A stretch of 50,825 bases of DNA from Rhizobium sp. (GTDB taxonomy: Bacteria > Pseudomonadota > Alphaproteobacteria > Rhizobiales > Rhizobiaceae). Below, piece by piece: positions 8,051 to 16,558 of the stretch. A program made the translations under genes and the position numbers. The stretch lies in NCBI GenBank assembly GCA_027533385.1, contig JAPZUE010000046.1, positions 1 to 50,825 of the forward strand, given 5' to 3'. The notes under the pieces are model-generated. The model was not told where the DNA came from. It worked only from the letters and a program-made list of their open reading frames with translations, and made no database searches. Positions within the stretch are counted from its first letter, which is position 1; each line of letters opens with the position of its first letter.

Positions 8051-9868
8051 TCAGAGCTCTTCCCAGCTGCCATTTGCCACGTTGCGCGGCATTGCCTGGC
8101 CGACCCGTCGCTTTTGGCTTGCCAAGTCAACACTCTGGCCCCTTTCCATCCGGCGTCCCATGTCCCGCAGCTCCTGGATCTGCTCGTCGACAACAAATCG
8201 GGATACGAGATCACGCAGCTTCGTCGCTTCGGATGCCAGGGTCGCGGACGCGGCAGACGATTCCTCCACCATCGCGGCGTTCTGCTGTGTCGACTTGTCC
8301 ATCTGGTTGATCGCCGAATTGATTTCACCAAGCCCGGTTGCCTGCTCCCGTGCAGAGAGCGCGATGGCATCCATATGCAGATTGATCTCTGCAATGTCCT
8401 TGCCGATTTCCTTCAGCGCCTCACCTGTCTCTCTCACGAGCTGGACTCCAGATCCAACCTCGCCGGCGGACGCGTTGATGAGGGCCTTGATCTCCTTTGC
8501 TGCTTGCGCGGAACGCTGTGCAAGCTCCCTCACCTCCTGAGCGACGACGGCAAAGCCCTTGCCCGCCTCACCAGCACGGGCTGCCTCAACCCCAGCATTG
8601 AGCGCCAGAAGATTGGTCTGGAAAGCGATTTCGTCGATGACACCGATGATGCTGGAGATCTGCTGCGAGCTGTTTTCAATGCGCTGCATGGCATCTTCCG
8701 CGCGTGAAACGACCTCCGTCGACTGGACCGCAGCACTGTTGGCTCGGCTTGAGACCATTCGGGCTTCGTCTGTCCGCTTGGTGGAGCTGGAGACGTTGGC
8801 GGTGATCTGATCCAGTGCGGCAGCTGTCTCCTCCAGGGCGGCAGCCTGCTGTTCGGTGCGCTTGGACAATGAGTCCGCACCGCCGGCTATTTCATTGGTA
8901 CCAACATCGATGTTGCGCACAGAGGCCATTACGGATTTAACCGCATCGCTGAGCTGCACGACAGCCTTGTTGAAGTTGTCCCGGATCGGCTCATATTCCT
9001 GTGCGAGAGGGGTGTCGATACGGCAAGTGAGGTCGCCAGACGCGAGTTTGGCAAGCGACGCGCCGAGCAGATCGGTTGCCTGGCGAAGTTGTCCGGCTTC
9101 ACGCTCGATGCGCTGCTGCTCAACTTGGCGATTGGCCTCTTCCCGGGCACGCATCTGACCTGTCTCGCCTTCAAGCGCGAGTGCCTTGAGCGAGTTGTCG
9201 CGCAGAACGCCGACGGCGCGCGCCATGTCGCCGATCTCATCGTGCCGCGCAACGCCCGGCACTTCAAGCTCGAAGTCGCCACCGGACATCCGTCGCATGA
9301 CTTGAGCCAGCAGACCGACCGGCCGTACCAGGCGCGCCAACAGCAGAAAGAGCACCAGACATGATGCGATAAGGACACCACCGGCCAAACCGACCATCGC
9401 CAGCATTGATGTCCAGCTGCTTGCTGCGGCCGCACTTGTGTCAAAGGCAATGGCCATTCGACCGATCGTCATGGCCTTGCCCTCTTCAGTCCGGCTGAGC
9501 GGGACGGACTTGACCAGCAGCGTGCCATCGACGTCCTGGCCATTCGGTGTCTTCAGAGACTCGATGATGGAGGCGTCACCGATGGAATAGAATGGGTTAC
9601 CCTTGTCGTCAAAGATGACGCCCGCACGGAAATCCGGATCGCTGGTGGCCGGGGCAAGCGTCTCCTTGGCCATGGCATCATCGAATTGCCACATGGCATT
9701 GGCGCTTCCGCTCAACACCAGCTGCGCGGTCAGATCGACCTTTTTCTGGAACATGTCGTTTTGCATGTCTGCGCGCGAGAGTGCCGCAAACCCGCCAACG
9801 GCGAAGAGACCAATCGCCATCATCGACAAGGTCGGGACGAGTATCTGTGTCTTGAGGGAAGCCTTCAT
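8051..9868 (-). CDS. Methyl-accepting chemotaxis protein paired with a binding protein
   Basis: This 605-residue chemoreceptor has a transmembrane segment near residues 8-30, a periplasmic sensor of about 125 residues (with FRAGVIFDDKGNPFYSIGD, the look of a small PAS/Cache-like fold), a second membrane segment near 155-180, HAMP (RPVGLLAQVMRRMSGGDFEL), a second HAMP-like region and the signalling domain with the conserved tip (FQTNLLALNAGVEAARAGEA). The last residues, GSWEEL, resemble the xWxxF tether that recruits CheR/CheB in some receptors. It lies 56 bases downstream of the PhnD-like binding protein on the same strand, so the binding protein probably delivers ligand to this receptor. A hairpin terminator follows the stop. 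Confidence 0.93.
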   Translation of the reverse strand: MKASLKTQILVPTLSMMAIGLFAVGGFAALSRADMQNDMFQKKVDLTAQLVLSGSANAMWQFDDAMAKETLAPATSDPDFRAGVIFDDKGNPFYSIGDASIIESLKTPNGQDVDGTLLVKSVPLSRTEEGKAMTIGRMAIAFDTSAAAASSWTSMLAMVGLAGGVLIASCLVLFLLLARLVRPVGLLAQVMRRMSGGDFELEVPGVARHDEIGDMARAVGVLRDNSLKALALEGETGQMRAREEANRQVEQQRIEREAGQLRQATDLLGASLAKLASGDLTCRIDTPLAQEYEPIRDNFNKAVVQLSDAVKSVMASVRNIDVGTNEIAGGADSLSKRTEQQAAALEETAAALDQITANVSSSTKRTDEARMVSSRANSAAVQSTEVVSRAEDAMQRIENSSQQISSIIGVIDEIAFQTNLLALNAGVEAARAGEAGKGFAVVAQEVRELAQRSAQAAKEIKALINASAGEVGSGVQLVRETGEALKEIGKDIAEINLHMDAIALSAREQATGLGEINSAINQMDKSTQQNAAMVEESSAASATLASEATKLRDLVSRFVVDEQIQELRDMGRRMERGQSVDLASQKRRVGQAMPRNVANGSWEEL

Positions 9869-9924
9869 CTCATTCCTCTTTGATCAAGGGACCAGGCGGT
9901 CCAAATTGCTTGATGGGATTTCGG

Positions 9925-10794
9925 TCACACGGAGAACCAGTAGCGCCTGTCGATCGCTTTCACGCCCGACGGCAGCATCGGGTTCTCGATTTCGATCAAG
10001 GTGCGTTTGTCGAGATTTCCCTCTGCAAGGGCGGTTGCCACGTTCTGATCGGCTTTGAACATTCCCTGATAGGACCCGTCTGCATGGGCGGCCTCCAAAC
10101 CCTTCAGGATGTCGTTCTGCAACTCCGGTTTCTTCTTCGATACGAAGAACATCAGCGCAAAATTGTATTTGAGGATCAGGTTCTGCTCTACCGCCAGATT
10201 GGGCGCTGTCGAAACCTGTTGCTTTTGCTCATTGATCGCCTCGAACGCTGCACGCGGAAAGAAATCCGCGCGCCCGCCGACGGTCATGCGAAAGAGGTTC
10301 TTGTAAAGGCCTGTGCGCACGGTGATCCCTGCATTGCGCAGGATATCTATATCGCCCCAGCCGGGGCCCTGGATCGCAATGAAGCGCCGAAGGGTTTCGA
10401 TCGACGTCACGCTCTGGAAATCGACCTGCCGCTCACCATTGATCAGAAAGAGACGGTAGCCGAGCAGGCCACCGTCGATTGGAAACGGGACAGGCAGGGT
10501 CGCATCCCAGACGGTCCTGTCGACGCCAACCCAGCAAATATCAACGTCTCCACCGGTCGCCAGGGCATTGACGAGACCGGTCTGTGTTGGATAGCCAACC
10601 GGTGACGGTTTCAGGACATAGGGCTTGTCTATCTTGGACAAGGCCAACCTCAACGCGTTGGCTGGCAGTGACGTGTCGTCCACCTTCTCGGTAGCGTTAT
10701 ACAGGATCGGGATTTCATCTCCAGCGAAGGCTCGGGAAACCCATGGCAGAGCCAGCGTGGAAGCACTTAAGGCAATGAATTGTCGACGGCGCAT
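9925..10794 (-). CDS. PhnD-like periplasmic substrate-binding protein
   Basis: This 289-residue protein belongs to the PhnD/TauA-like type II periplasmic binding proteins. It has a signal with an MRRRQF start and a hydrophobic stretch ending near AFAGDE, possibly Tat-type because of the arginine cluster. Later motifs include DICWVGVDRTVWD, typical of ligand-cleft loops, and IAIQGPGWGDIDIL. The start at 10794 is preceded by AGAGGAT; an in-frame start 17 codons upstream has no such site and would bury the signal peptide. No ABC permease or ATPase is adjacent. The next gene is a chemoreceptor, so it may work as a chemotaxis sensor protein rather than in transport. The ligand is unknown; oxyanions or small organic acids are typical for the family. 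Confidence 0.8.
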   Translation of the reverse strand: MRRRQFIALSASTLALPWVSRAFAGDEIPILYNATEKVDDTSLPANALRLALSKIDKPYVLKPSPVGYPTQTGLVNALATGGDVDICWVGVDRTVWDATLPVPFPIDGGLLGYRLFLINGERQVDFQSVTSIETLRRFIAIQGPGWGDIDILRNAGITVRTGLYKNLFRMTVGGRADFFPRAAFEAINEQKQQVSTAPNLAVEQNLILKYNFALMFFVSKKKPELQNDILKGLEAAHADGSYQGMFKADQNVATALAEGNLDKRTLIEIENPMLPSGVKAIDRRYWFSV

Positions 10795-11584
10795 GTGATC
10801 CTCTGAGATTGCAAGACCTGCATCAGCTAGCAAATCATTTAGCATGATATTCGAATGAATTAATTAACGGGCACTTAAAGCGCTTTGAATCCCTGTTTTG
10901 CTCAGGTTTTGGCCGAAATACGCTTTAGCTGGCGCTTGGCCCCGTTTAAATGAAACCTGAACCGCCAACGCCCGCGTGGACCAAGGGTGCATTTACCCCT
11001 CGTGTGGAAAATCTCGGCAAGACCGCTGACGTGCTCCTCATCAAGAGACGTGGTGAACTCGCGGCGCCTATCACCACTCCGCATGCCGGGACCCAGGACG
11101 CAGAAGGGCATAACGGCCGTGTCACCTATCTGGAGGCATGGCCGCGCGTAGCAACAGGTAGCCTCCACGAAAACAGAGATAGCGCTATTCCGATGGTTGC
11201 CGTTGCGTGGGGCGGCGGCGTCAAATTCAAGTCATTGGCCTCAGACAGGATCCGCCACAGCCGGAAGCTCCTATTCAGATTGATGGGCCTCTCTTGCCCG
11301 CACTTGTCAATCCATCGCGATGACACGGAGACCGGCGGGGCTGAAAACCAAGAGCTCCCCACGGTTCCAGATAGCGTGGCGAGCACTTCTATGCCTGGAC
11401 AAAAGCCGCGAAGATAGACAGAGGTGGGATCGGCAGAGTCGTCGATCGCGGGAAACAGAGGGCTAGAACATCTCCACGACGCCGTATCTCAATAGAATTG
11501 CTGATGAAGCTCTCAAGCGAGCCGGATAGGCGAAGCAGGCCGCAGGCTGCAATCCGGAGGCCTTCGCTCAATCGCTTGCTACCT
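10795..11584. other. Gene-free stretch upstream of the binding-protein gene
   Basis: Nearly 800 bases carry only open frames without recognisable domain, codon pattern or ribosome-binding site. The first 80 bases include AT-rich sequence (10845-10870) that likely holds the promoter of the binding-protein-chemoreceptor operon. The rest may be eroded coding DNA. Confidence 0.35.
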
Positions 11585-11824
11585 TCACGTCAGGCGCCGC
11601 AACACACTGCCAAATGGAATTGATATCAATGCCTTCCCATCATCGTCACGGATACGCATGTGAAAAGCTGAGATATCCTCTCCCCGCATCACAGCTTCTG
11701 CCATCAAGTGACGCGCATCGTCCCGAGCTGCGGCAGTAGCGCCAGCAAGATCTGAAAACTCTGTGCCCTCCAGATCTTGTTGCGAGGAGTTGGCTCTGAC
11801 TACATCGAAATAGTATCTCGGCAT
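11585..11824 (-). CDS. Small DUF6894-type protein
   Basis: This 79-residue protein starts MPRYYFDV and ends with a strand pattern (FHMRIRDDDGKALISIPF). That is the signature of short alphaproteobacterial proteins grouped as DUF6894, many copies of which occur per rhizobial genome. An Asp-Asp turn and the conserved aromatic N-terminus are visible. I chose ATG 11824 because the family begins exactly at MPRYYFDV, although the frame stays open 21 codons upstream. Its function is unknown. It sits alone on the minus strand between gene-poor stretches. Confidence 0.7.
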   Translation of the reverse strand: MPRYYFDVVRANSSQQDLEGTEFSDLAGATAAARDDARHLMAEAVMRGEDISAFHMRIRDDDGKALISIPFGSVLRRLT

Positions 11825-12277
11825 GATTTTTCTTCCAAGAAAGGTTCTGGTATCTGCAATAGCCGCTGCGGTTTCCAAAGCAGCCAAGTTGTCAGGTCTA
11901 AGCCCACTTGGGACAATGATCGCTCATTGTGACCAGTGTCTCAAGTGGTGAGTTGCGTGATCGGATATCGGGTGAAGCCGGTCCCTTGCTCGACGTGGCG
12001 CGGCCACCAAAGCTTGCGCCCGCGCGTCCTGCGGACAACGATATCGCTGAGAGATGTTCGTCCTTCTACAAGCTGTCTCACTCCAGCGTAACGGCGCCTG
12101 GAAGTTCAGAACCTTTTGTCGCAACGCTCCTGGAACGGCCGCACAAGTTCAGCAGCCCTCTGGAAGCTTAGGGGCAAACCCGCCTGACAGCGCGAATTGA
12201 TCCAGGGACATGGGTAGCTCCTCCTTGCGACAGCTTCACCGTTCTCATCTCTGCCGCAGATACTGTCGTCGAGCACA
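11825..12277. other. Gene-poor stretch between DUF6894 and flagellin genes
   Basis: About 450 bases hold no gene I can support on either strand. Short open frames on both strands lack ribosome-binding sites and recognisable motifs. Confidence 0.35.
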
Positions 12278-13318
12278 TTACCGGAAGAGCTGGAGCAGGT
12301 TGCTGGTCGAGCCATTGGCGATAGAGAGGGCCTGCGTTGCCAGCTGCTGTTGCGTCTGAAGGGCCTTGAGCCTGGTCGACGTTGCACTCATCTCGGCATC
12401 CACGAGGCGGCCAATACCCTGGTCGATGCTGTCGCCGAGCCGGCGCGAAAACTCTTCCTGGAGATCGATCCGCGCTGATAGCGAACCCAGCTGCGCGCTG
12501 AGCCGAACCGTCTGGGCAAGCACAGCCTCGACAACGTCGATCATATCGGCCACCTGATCAGCCGTGGTTGCAGACGTCAGTTCGATTTCGATGCCTTCGG
12601 TGTTATGGGCGGCCCCCTTGGTGTGCATGATAACATAAGCCTGTGGTACGCCGAGCTCGGCAGCGAAGGCGTTGCTCGTCAAAAGCCCCGAGCGTCCGGT
12701 GCCTGCAACATCATCGATCAGAAGCGACAGGTCATCCAGACCATCAAGCTCGGCGAGCCCCTTGCCAAATTCCAAGGTCGTCACCGACACCTGCCCTTGT
12801 GCGTTGCGCAGGATGCCGCTGACCACGTTTTTCGGGGTGTTCCATCCTTGGGAATTCTGATCGTTCAGATGCAACCAGTTTTCTCCCGAAAAGCTCGAAT
12901 TCTCGACGATGGACCGCATCTGGTCACGCAACTGCGACAGTTCGATATTGACCTTGCTTCGGTCCACGCCATCTTCGCTTGCCGTGACCAGACGCGCCTT
13001 GAAATCCTTCATCAGATCGACCACTGCGGAAACGCCGCCATAGGCCACATCAACTTTGGCTGCCCCAAGGCCGATCGCGTCCTGGGCGGAGGAAAGCGCA
13101 AGATTATCGGACCGCATTGAGGTTGCAACTGACCAATAGGCAACATCATCGGATGCATTGCCTACCCTTAAGCCTGATGAAGCCTGTTGCTGTGAAACTG
13201 CGATACTGTTGCTGATCGAACGGAGGGTCTGCAAAGCGGAAATTGCAGCGCTATTTGTAAGGATGCTACTCAAGGTATACTGACTCGACGACTTGTTTTG
13301 GTTGATGAATGACTGCAA
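12278..13318 (-). CDS. Flagellin
   Basis: This 346-residue flagellin would polymerise into the flagellar filament after export by the flagellar type III apparatus. The conserved D0/D1 N-terminus is clear (SSILTNSAAISALQTLRSI, then QQASSGLRVGNASDD and SMRSDNLALS), as is the C-terminal D0/D1 (RLKALQTQQQLATQALSIAN ending SNLLQLFR). Rhizobial flagellins normally begin MTSILTN, so translation may start at TTG 13273, just before SSILTN, rather than ATG 13318, which would add 15 untypical residues. Neither start has a strong ribosome-binding site. No basal-body or hook genes are nearby, so this is an orphan plasmid copy that must rely on chromosomal machinery. The variable centre (about 130-270) is intermediate in length. 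Confidence 0.92.
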   Translation of the reverse strand: MQSFINQNKSSSQYTLSSILTNSAAISALQTLRSISNSIAVSQQQASSGLRVGNASDDVAYWSVATSMRSDNLALSSAQDAIGLGAAKVDVAYGGVSAVVDLMKDFKARLVTASEDGVDRSKVNIELSQLRDQMRSIVENSSFSGENWLHLNDQNSQGWNTPKNVVSGILRNAQGQVSVTTLEFGKGLAELDGLDDLSLLIDDVAGTGRSGLLTSNAFAAELGVPQAYVIMHTKGAAHNTEGIEIELTSATTADQVADMIDVVEAVLAQTVRLSAQLGSLSARIDLQEEFSRRLGDSIDQGIGRLVDAEMSATSTRLKALQTQQQLATQALSIANGSTSNLLQLFR

Positions 13319-13638
13319 AAAACAAATAAATTGAATATGGTTAATTTAGCATTTCTGGAAGACAAGATCTCCTTCCCGGCCGCGTCTTGCTTGAATGCAT
13401 CAGGATCCTCTCGGTCGACAGCGGCTTCAGACCGGGATGATCTCCCGCCAGTATCCACAGGCAACAAAGACTTCCCGAAGTCGCGTCCTCCACCGGCCCT
13501 GACCCTTTCTTCAAGCGGGCAGATCGAGAAGGGAAGCGATCAGCCATAAAGCTGAATGAAACTCGTGATCTGCCTCCATGACCCCTTCATTCTGCAAGAG
13601 GTTCTCCAGATCCCGGACAGATCAATGATCCAAGTCGA

Positions 13639-13968
13639 TCATAACCGACCAATATCCATTCCACCCGCCTTGAGCCTGTCGCCAAGCGCCTTCTTGAACC
13701 AGGCGACAAATCTTTCATTGCGGCGATAAAGCACTTTCTGCCCGCACCGTTGTGCCGTCAGAAATCCGGCGCGCTGCAAGATCGCCAGGTGAGCAGAAAC
13801 GGTTGACTGCGAGAGGCCCCCCTTCTCGAACCGGCCGGCGCTTACACCATCGCGGGCCTCGGATTCCGTCAGCCCGAAATGCGTTTGTGGATCGCCGAGC
13901 CAGATAAGGAACTCCATTCTTGCCGGATGTGCCAAAGCTCTCAGAGCCTCAAACAGTCTGGAAGGCAT
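13639..13968 (-). CDS. ArsR/SmtB-family transcription regulator
   Basis: This 109-residue winged-helix regulator begins MPSRLFEALRALAHPARMEF, the standard ArsR opening. The recognition helix follows near residues 50-72 (GGLSQSTVSAHLAILQRAGF), and a beta-wing has QKVLYRRNERF. There is no CxC metal site, so it is probably not an arsenic or cadmium sensor. The start at 13968 is preceded by GGGAGA; an in-frame extension of 45 codons upstream lacks this. It lies just beyond the 3' end of repC on the same strand, with about 160 bases between. No obvious target operon is adjacent, so it may regulate itself or a distant gene. Confidence 0.82.
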   Translation of the reverse strand: MPSRLFEALRALAHPARMEFLIWLGDPQTHFGLTESEARDGVSAGRFEKGGLSQSTVSAHLAILQRAGFLTAQRCGQKVLYRRNERFVAWFKKALGDRLKAGGMDIGRL

Positions 13969-14128
13969 GCAATCTCCCGACACAAATGCTGACCTTATCA
14001 GATGATGAGAATACAAGAAGAACTTGTAAAGCCGGGAATTTGCGCAGCAGATCCTCGTCACATCCAGGCCGAACCACAGCTGGTCAAAATCCGGCTCCAT
14101 CACCGAGTCTCCTCTCTGACACCCGCTC

Positions 14129-15343
14129 CTACGCCGTGAGCCTGGAACCCGAAGTGTTGCTGCGCATGAGCGCCATGATCATCGGCCCGAGCGAAAACTC
14201 ACCGCGGGCCGCCTTGCGCGTCAGATCGCGAAGATAGCCGCCCGGAGAATTGATGTGCCCTGCCCTTTCGAGCATGGCCGCAACGGCGACGGCTGCGTTT
14301 TCCGGCCCCATGACTTCACAGGCATGCTGATAGGCCGAGGGACTGACCCCGAGCATGGATCGGACGACGACGGCGGCCTGCATCAGGTCACGCCAGCTGC
14401 CGATCGCGCCGCCCGGACCATAATCGATGATTTGCGGGCAGGCTTTCAGGATCATAGCCAAGGGGAAGGCCTTCAGCGGCTCGCTCCGCGTCCTGACCTC
14501 ATGCCTCGGACTTTCCCCCTGCTCTTTTCCAGAGCGAGGTTCAACTTCATGGATGGATTCGGTATTTGAATTCTGTATGTGACGCTCATTTTCAGCGGCA
14601 TTGCCGCTCATATTTTCAGAATTGAGAAGCTCTTCCAGCTGTTTGGATATTTCGAGACGAAGCGCGTCGAGATCGGCAAGCGCGTGTTCGACAATCTCGA
14701 TCGTCAACGCCCGAGGCAGCCGTGACACGATCGCCAGATAACGCGCCTCGAACCCTGCCCAGTCACCGTCTGCCCCCTCCTCCATTGCCGCCGAAATCAG
14801 CTTGCGAATATCGCGTCGGCAAATCGTCAGGGCTTCTCTCGCAAGATGGAAACGACGACGACCTGCTGCAACCTCCTGGGCAAGCTGGGCAAGTTCGTCC
14901 CTGCGCGCCAGAAGCGGAGCGAGACTGAAGCCGAAAGCATCCTCGACACCGCCGTCCTTTCCCTTGTGTGCATAGCGCTTGCCGTTCGGACTATCCTTTC
15001 TGAGGATCAATCCGGCGTCGACCAGAAGAGCCAGATGGCGCCGCAAGGTCGCATCTGCCATGCCATGGGCACGCAGGCTGAGCTGAGCGTTGGAAGGAAA
15101 GACGATGAGCCCCGTCGCCTCGGACAGTTCGCCATGCGGATAAAAGCTCAAAAGCGCATCAAGAACTGTCAGGGCACGGTCGGGAATCCCAATCAGAAGA
15201 CGGGATTCACACACGTCACGAAACACCTTCCACTTGTCGGCTGTCCTGCCTTCGGTCTTGCCTGCGGCTTCGATCTGGCGGCTGACATGGGCGAGCTTGA
15301 TTGATCCCCGCCCAAAGGGCGTGGTTATGGGTTGTCCATGCAT
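14129..15343 (-). CDS. repC: Replication initiator RepC
   Basis: This 404-residue protein is the replication initiator of the repABC family. In these plasmids RepC acts at an origin lying within its own coding region. The N-terminus (TTPFGRGSIKLAHVSRQIEA) and the central segment (RALTVLDALLSFYPHGEL, then ATLRRHLALLVDAGLILRKD) match RepC, including its winged-helix region. The C-terminus carries RAGHINSPGGYLRDLTRKA, also typical. It is the third gene of the cassette, separated from repB by 163 bases that contain the ctRNA candidate. Its translation is probably limited by that antisense RNA, as in related plasmids. Confidence 0.97.
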   Translation of the reverse strand: MHGQPITTPFGRGSIKLAHVSRQIEAAGKTEGRTADKWKVFRDVCESRLLIGIPDRALTVLDALLSFYPHGELSEATGLIVFPSNAQLSLRAHGMADATLRRHLALLVDAGLILRKDSPNGKRYAHKGKDGGVEDAFGFSLAPLLARRDELAQLAQEVAAGRRRFHLAREALTICRRDIRKLISAAMEEGADGDWAGFEARYLAIVSRLPRALTIEIVEHALADLDALRLEISKQLEELLNSENMSGNAAENERHIQNSNTESIHEVEPRSGKEQGESPRHEVRTRSEPLKAFPLAMILKACPQIIDYGPGGAIGSWRDLMQAAVVVRSMLGVSPSAYQHACEVMGPENAAVAVAAMLERAGHINSPGGYLRDLTRKAARGEFSLGPMIMALMRSNTSGSRLTA

Positions 15344-15435
15344 CTTTCTTCACCTTCTTGAAGGCAACAGAAAACTGCTCACCAAAACGGTGCCAAATAC
15401 TCTTGACTGGATGACCCGGAGATGCGAATCTCAAT

Positions 15436-15493
15436 CCGCTACGATATGAGGAAGGCTTCCGGGGCGGCGACGTCTAGGGGGCCTTTTTCTTTT
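15436..15493 (+). ncRNA. Antisense ctRNA (IncA-type) between repB and repC
   Basis: repABC plasmids encode a short counter-transcribed RNA on the opposite strand between repB and repC, which blocks repC expression and sets incompatibility. Here the plus strand of that interval ends in a strong intrinsic terminator (stem 15452-15460 with 15477-15485, then a T-rich tail), exactly where the ctRNA 3' end should be. A TTGACT at 15403-15408 with GAATCT about 17 bases on could be its promoter, placing the start near 15436. The 5' end is approximate. No other gene in this strand and interval would need the terminator. Confidence 0.65.
15452..15493 (+). terminator. Intrinsic terminator of the ctRNA
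   Basis: AAGGCTTCC (15452-15460) pairs with GGGGGCCTT (15477-15485) over nine positions, including two G-T wobbles. It is followed by TTTCTTTT. It lies between repB and repC on the strand opposite the rep genes. Confidence 0.75.
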
Positions 15494-15506
15494 GCGTTTC
15501 GTCTCC

Positions 15507-16484
15507 TTACGACTTTGACTGCGCCCGGAATTCGGCATGCAACCGTTCCAGGTTTTCGGTAATGTATCGGCCGAAACTGACCGCTTCCTTTGACTTCAGG
15601 GAGATCGAGTAGCTCTTTCCCGCTCCCTTGAACTCGGCGCTGACGGCAGCATCATCGGACTGCCAGCTGCCGGAAGGCCGTGTCTTCTTCGGAGCCTTGC
15701 GTGCATTTCTGAGATCCTGAACAAGCCGCTCAAATCGTTGCTCGGAGCCAAGATCGCCGAAACCGGATGCTGCCACGGAGGCAAGCCCTGCAGCCAGGGC
15801 ATCCGGATGCTCGATCAGCTGGGCGAGATCCAGCCATCGGTCGCGACCGATACCCTTGGCAGCCCCCACCGCCTGGATGACGGTTGCCGGCACGCGGCCC
15901 GTCACCGACAGCATGCGGGTGAGAAGTGCCGCATCAACGGACAGCGCCATCTGGATCGTCTTGCGATCATGCCCGATCTCCTGAAGGTGATGGGCAAAGC
16001 TGGCACGCTCGATGAAGGAGAGGTTCTCGCGGGCGGAATTTTCCTGTCCCTGGGCAATGACATGGTCCTTGTCGGAAACAGACTTGACCACGGCCCTGAC
16101 AGGTCTGTTCAACAGTCTGGCAACACGAACCCGCCGATGTCCAAAAACAATCTGGTAGCGATCGCCGCCTTGCGGATGAGGTCGCACGAGAATCGGAGTA
16201 TCCTGACCCCGCTCCCGGATTGCCTCGACGAGCTCCTGGAAGGCGTTCTCGTCCTCTCCCATGCGGTCGGATACGAAACTGTCATCAATCAGCGACGGAT
16301 CAAGTTCGACCACGGCCTCGCCGACCAGGGCCTGATCGGCGATCGCCGCCTTTTCGGCAAGCTCGCTCAACGAGCTGATCATGGAGCGCGAGGCGCCCCT
16401 GGTGGCATAGCCGGGCGTTGTCTTGCGCTCCAGGCGCGGGCCGTCGGCAGACGTGATGTTGGCAAAGATGTCCTTACGCGCCAT
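15507..16484 (-). CDS. repB: Plasmid partitioning protein RepB (ParB-like)
   Basis: This 325-residue ParB-family protein binds the centromere-like parS sites and works with RepA to segregate the plasmid. It starts MARKDIFANI, the usual RepB opening. The ParB N-terminal domain has RERGQDTPILVRPHPQGG, then YQIVFGHRRVRVARLLNRPV, containing the conserved GHRR CTP-binding and spreading motif. A helix-turn-helix follows near residues 165-200. The ATG at 16484 lies 74 bases after repA on the same strand, consistent with one transcript. Length and order fit the family. Confidence 0.97.
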   Translation of the reverse strand: MARKDIFANITSADGPRLERKTTPGYATRGASRSMISSLSELAEKAAIADQALVGEAVVELDPSLIDDSFVSDRMGEDENAFQELVEAIRERGQDTPILVRPHPQGGDRYQIVFGHRRVRVARLLNRPVRAVVKSVSDKDHVIAQGQENSARENLSFIERASFAHHLQEIGHDRKTIQMALSVDAALLTRMLSVTGRVPATVIQAVGAAKGIGRDRWLDLAQLIEHPDALAAGLASVAASGFGDLGSEQRFERLVQDLRNARKAPKKTRPSGSWQSDDAAVSAEFKGAGKSYSISLKSKEAVSFGRYITENLERLHAEFRAQSKS

Positions 16485-16539
16485 TATACTCGTCCTTCTC
16501 CACCTCCAAGATCATGAAAAATCTTGAGAAAAACCCATT

Positions 16540-16555
16540 CTGTACGGCTGACAAC
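16540..16555 (-). promoter_or_regulatory. Imperfect parS-like site between repA and repB
   Basis: The minus strand reads GTTGTCAGCCGTACAG. Compared with the rhizobial parS pattern GTTnnCnGCnGnnAAC it keeps eight of ten conserved positions: the whole left half, the centre and one base of the right end. parS sites have been mapped between repA and repB in some Ti plasmids, so the place is right. The imperfect right half makes this tentative; I found no perfect copy in the parts of the rep region I scanned. Confidence 0.35.
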
Positions 16556-16558
16556 GAG

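Noticed and set aside
9880..10605. Open frame of 241 codons on the plus strand opposite the binding-protein gene
   Set aside because: It is an antisense shadow. The minus strand has a signal peptide, a good ribosome-binding site and family motifs.
10950..11417. Open frame of 155 codons on the plus strand in the gap upstream of the binding-protein gene
   Set aside because: It has no ribosome-binding site, no domain and a competing frame on the other strand. It is more likely eroded or non-coding DNA.
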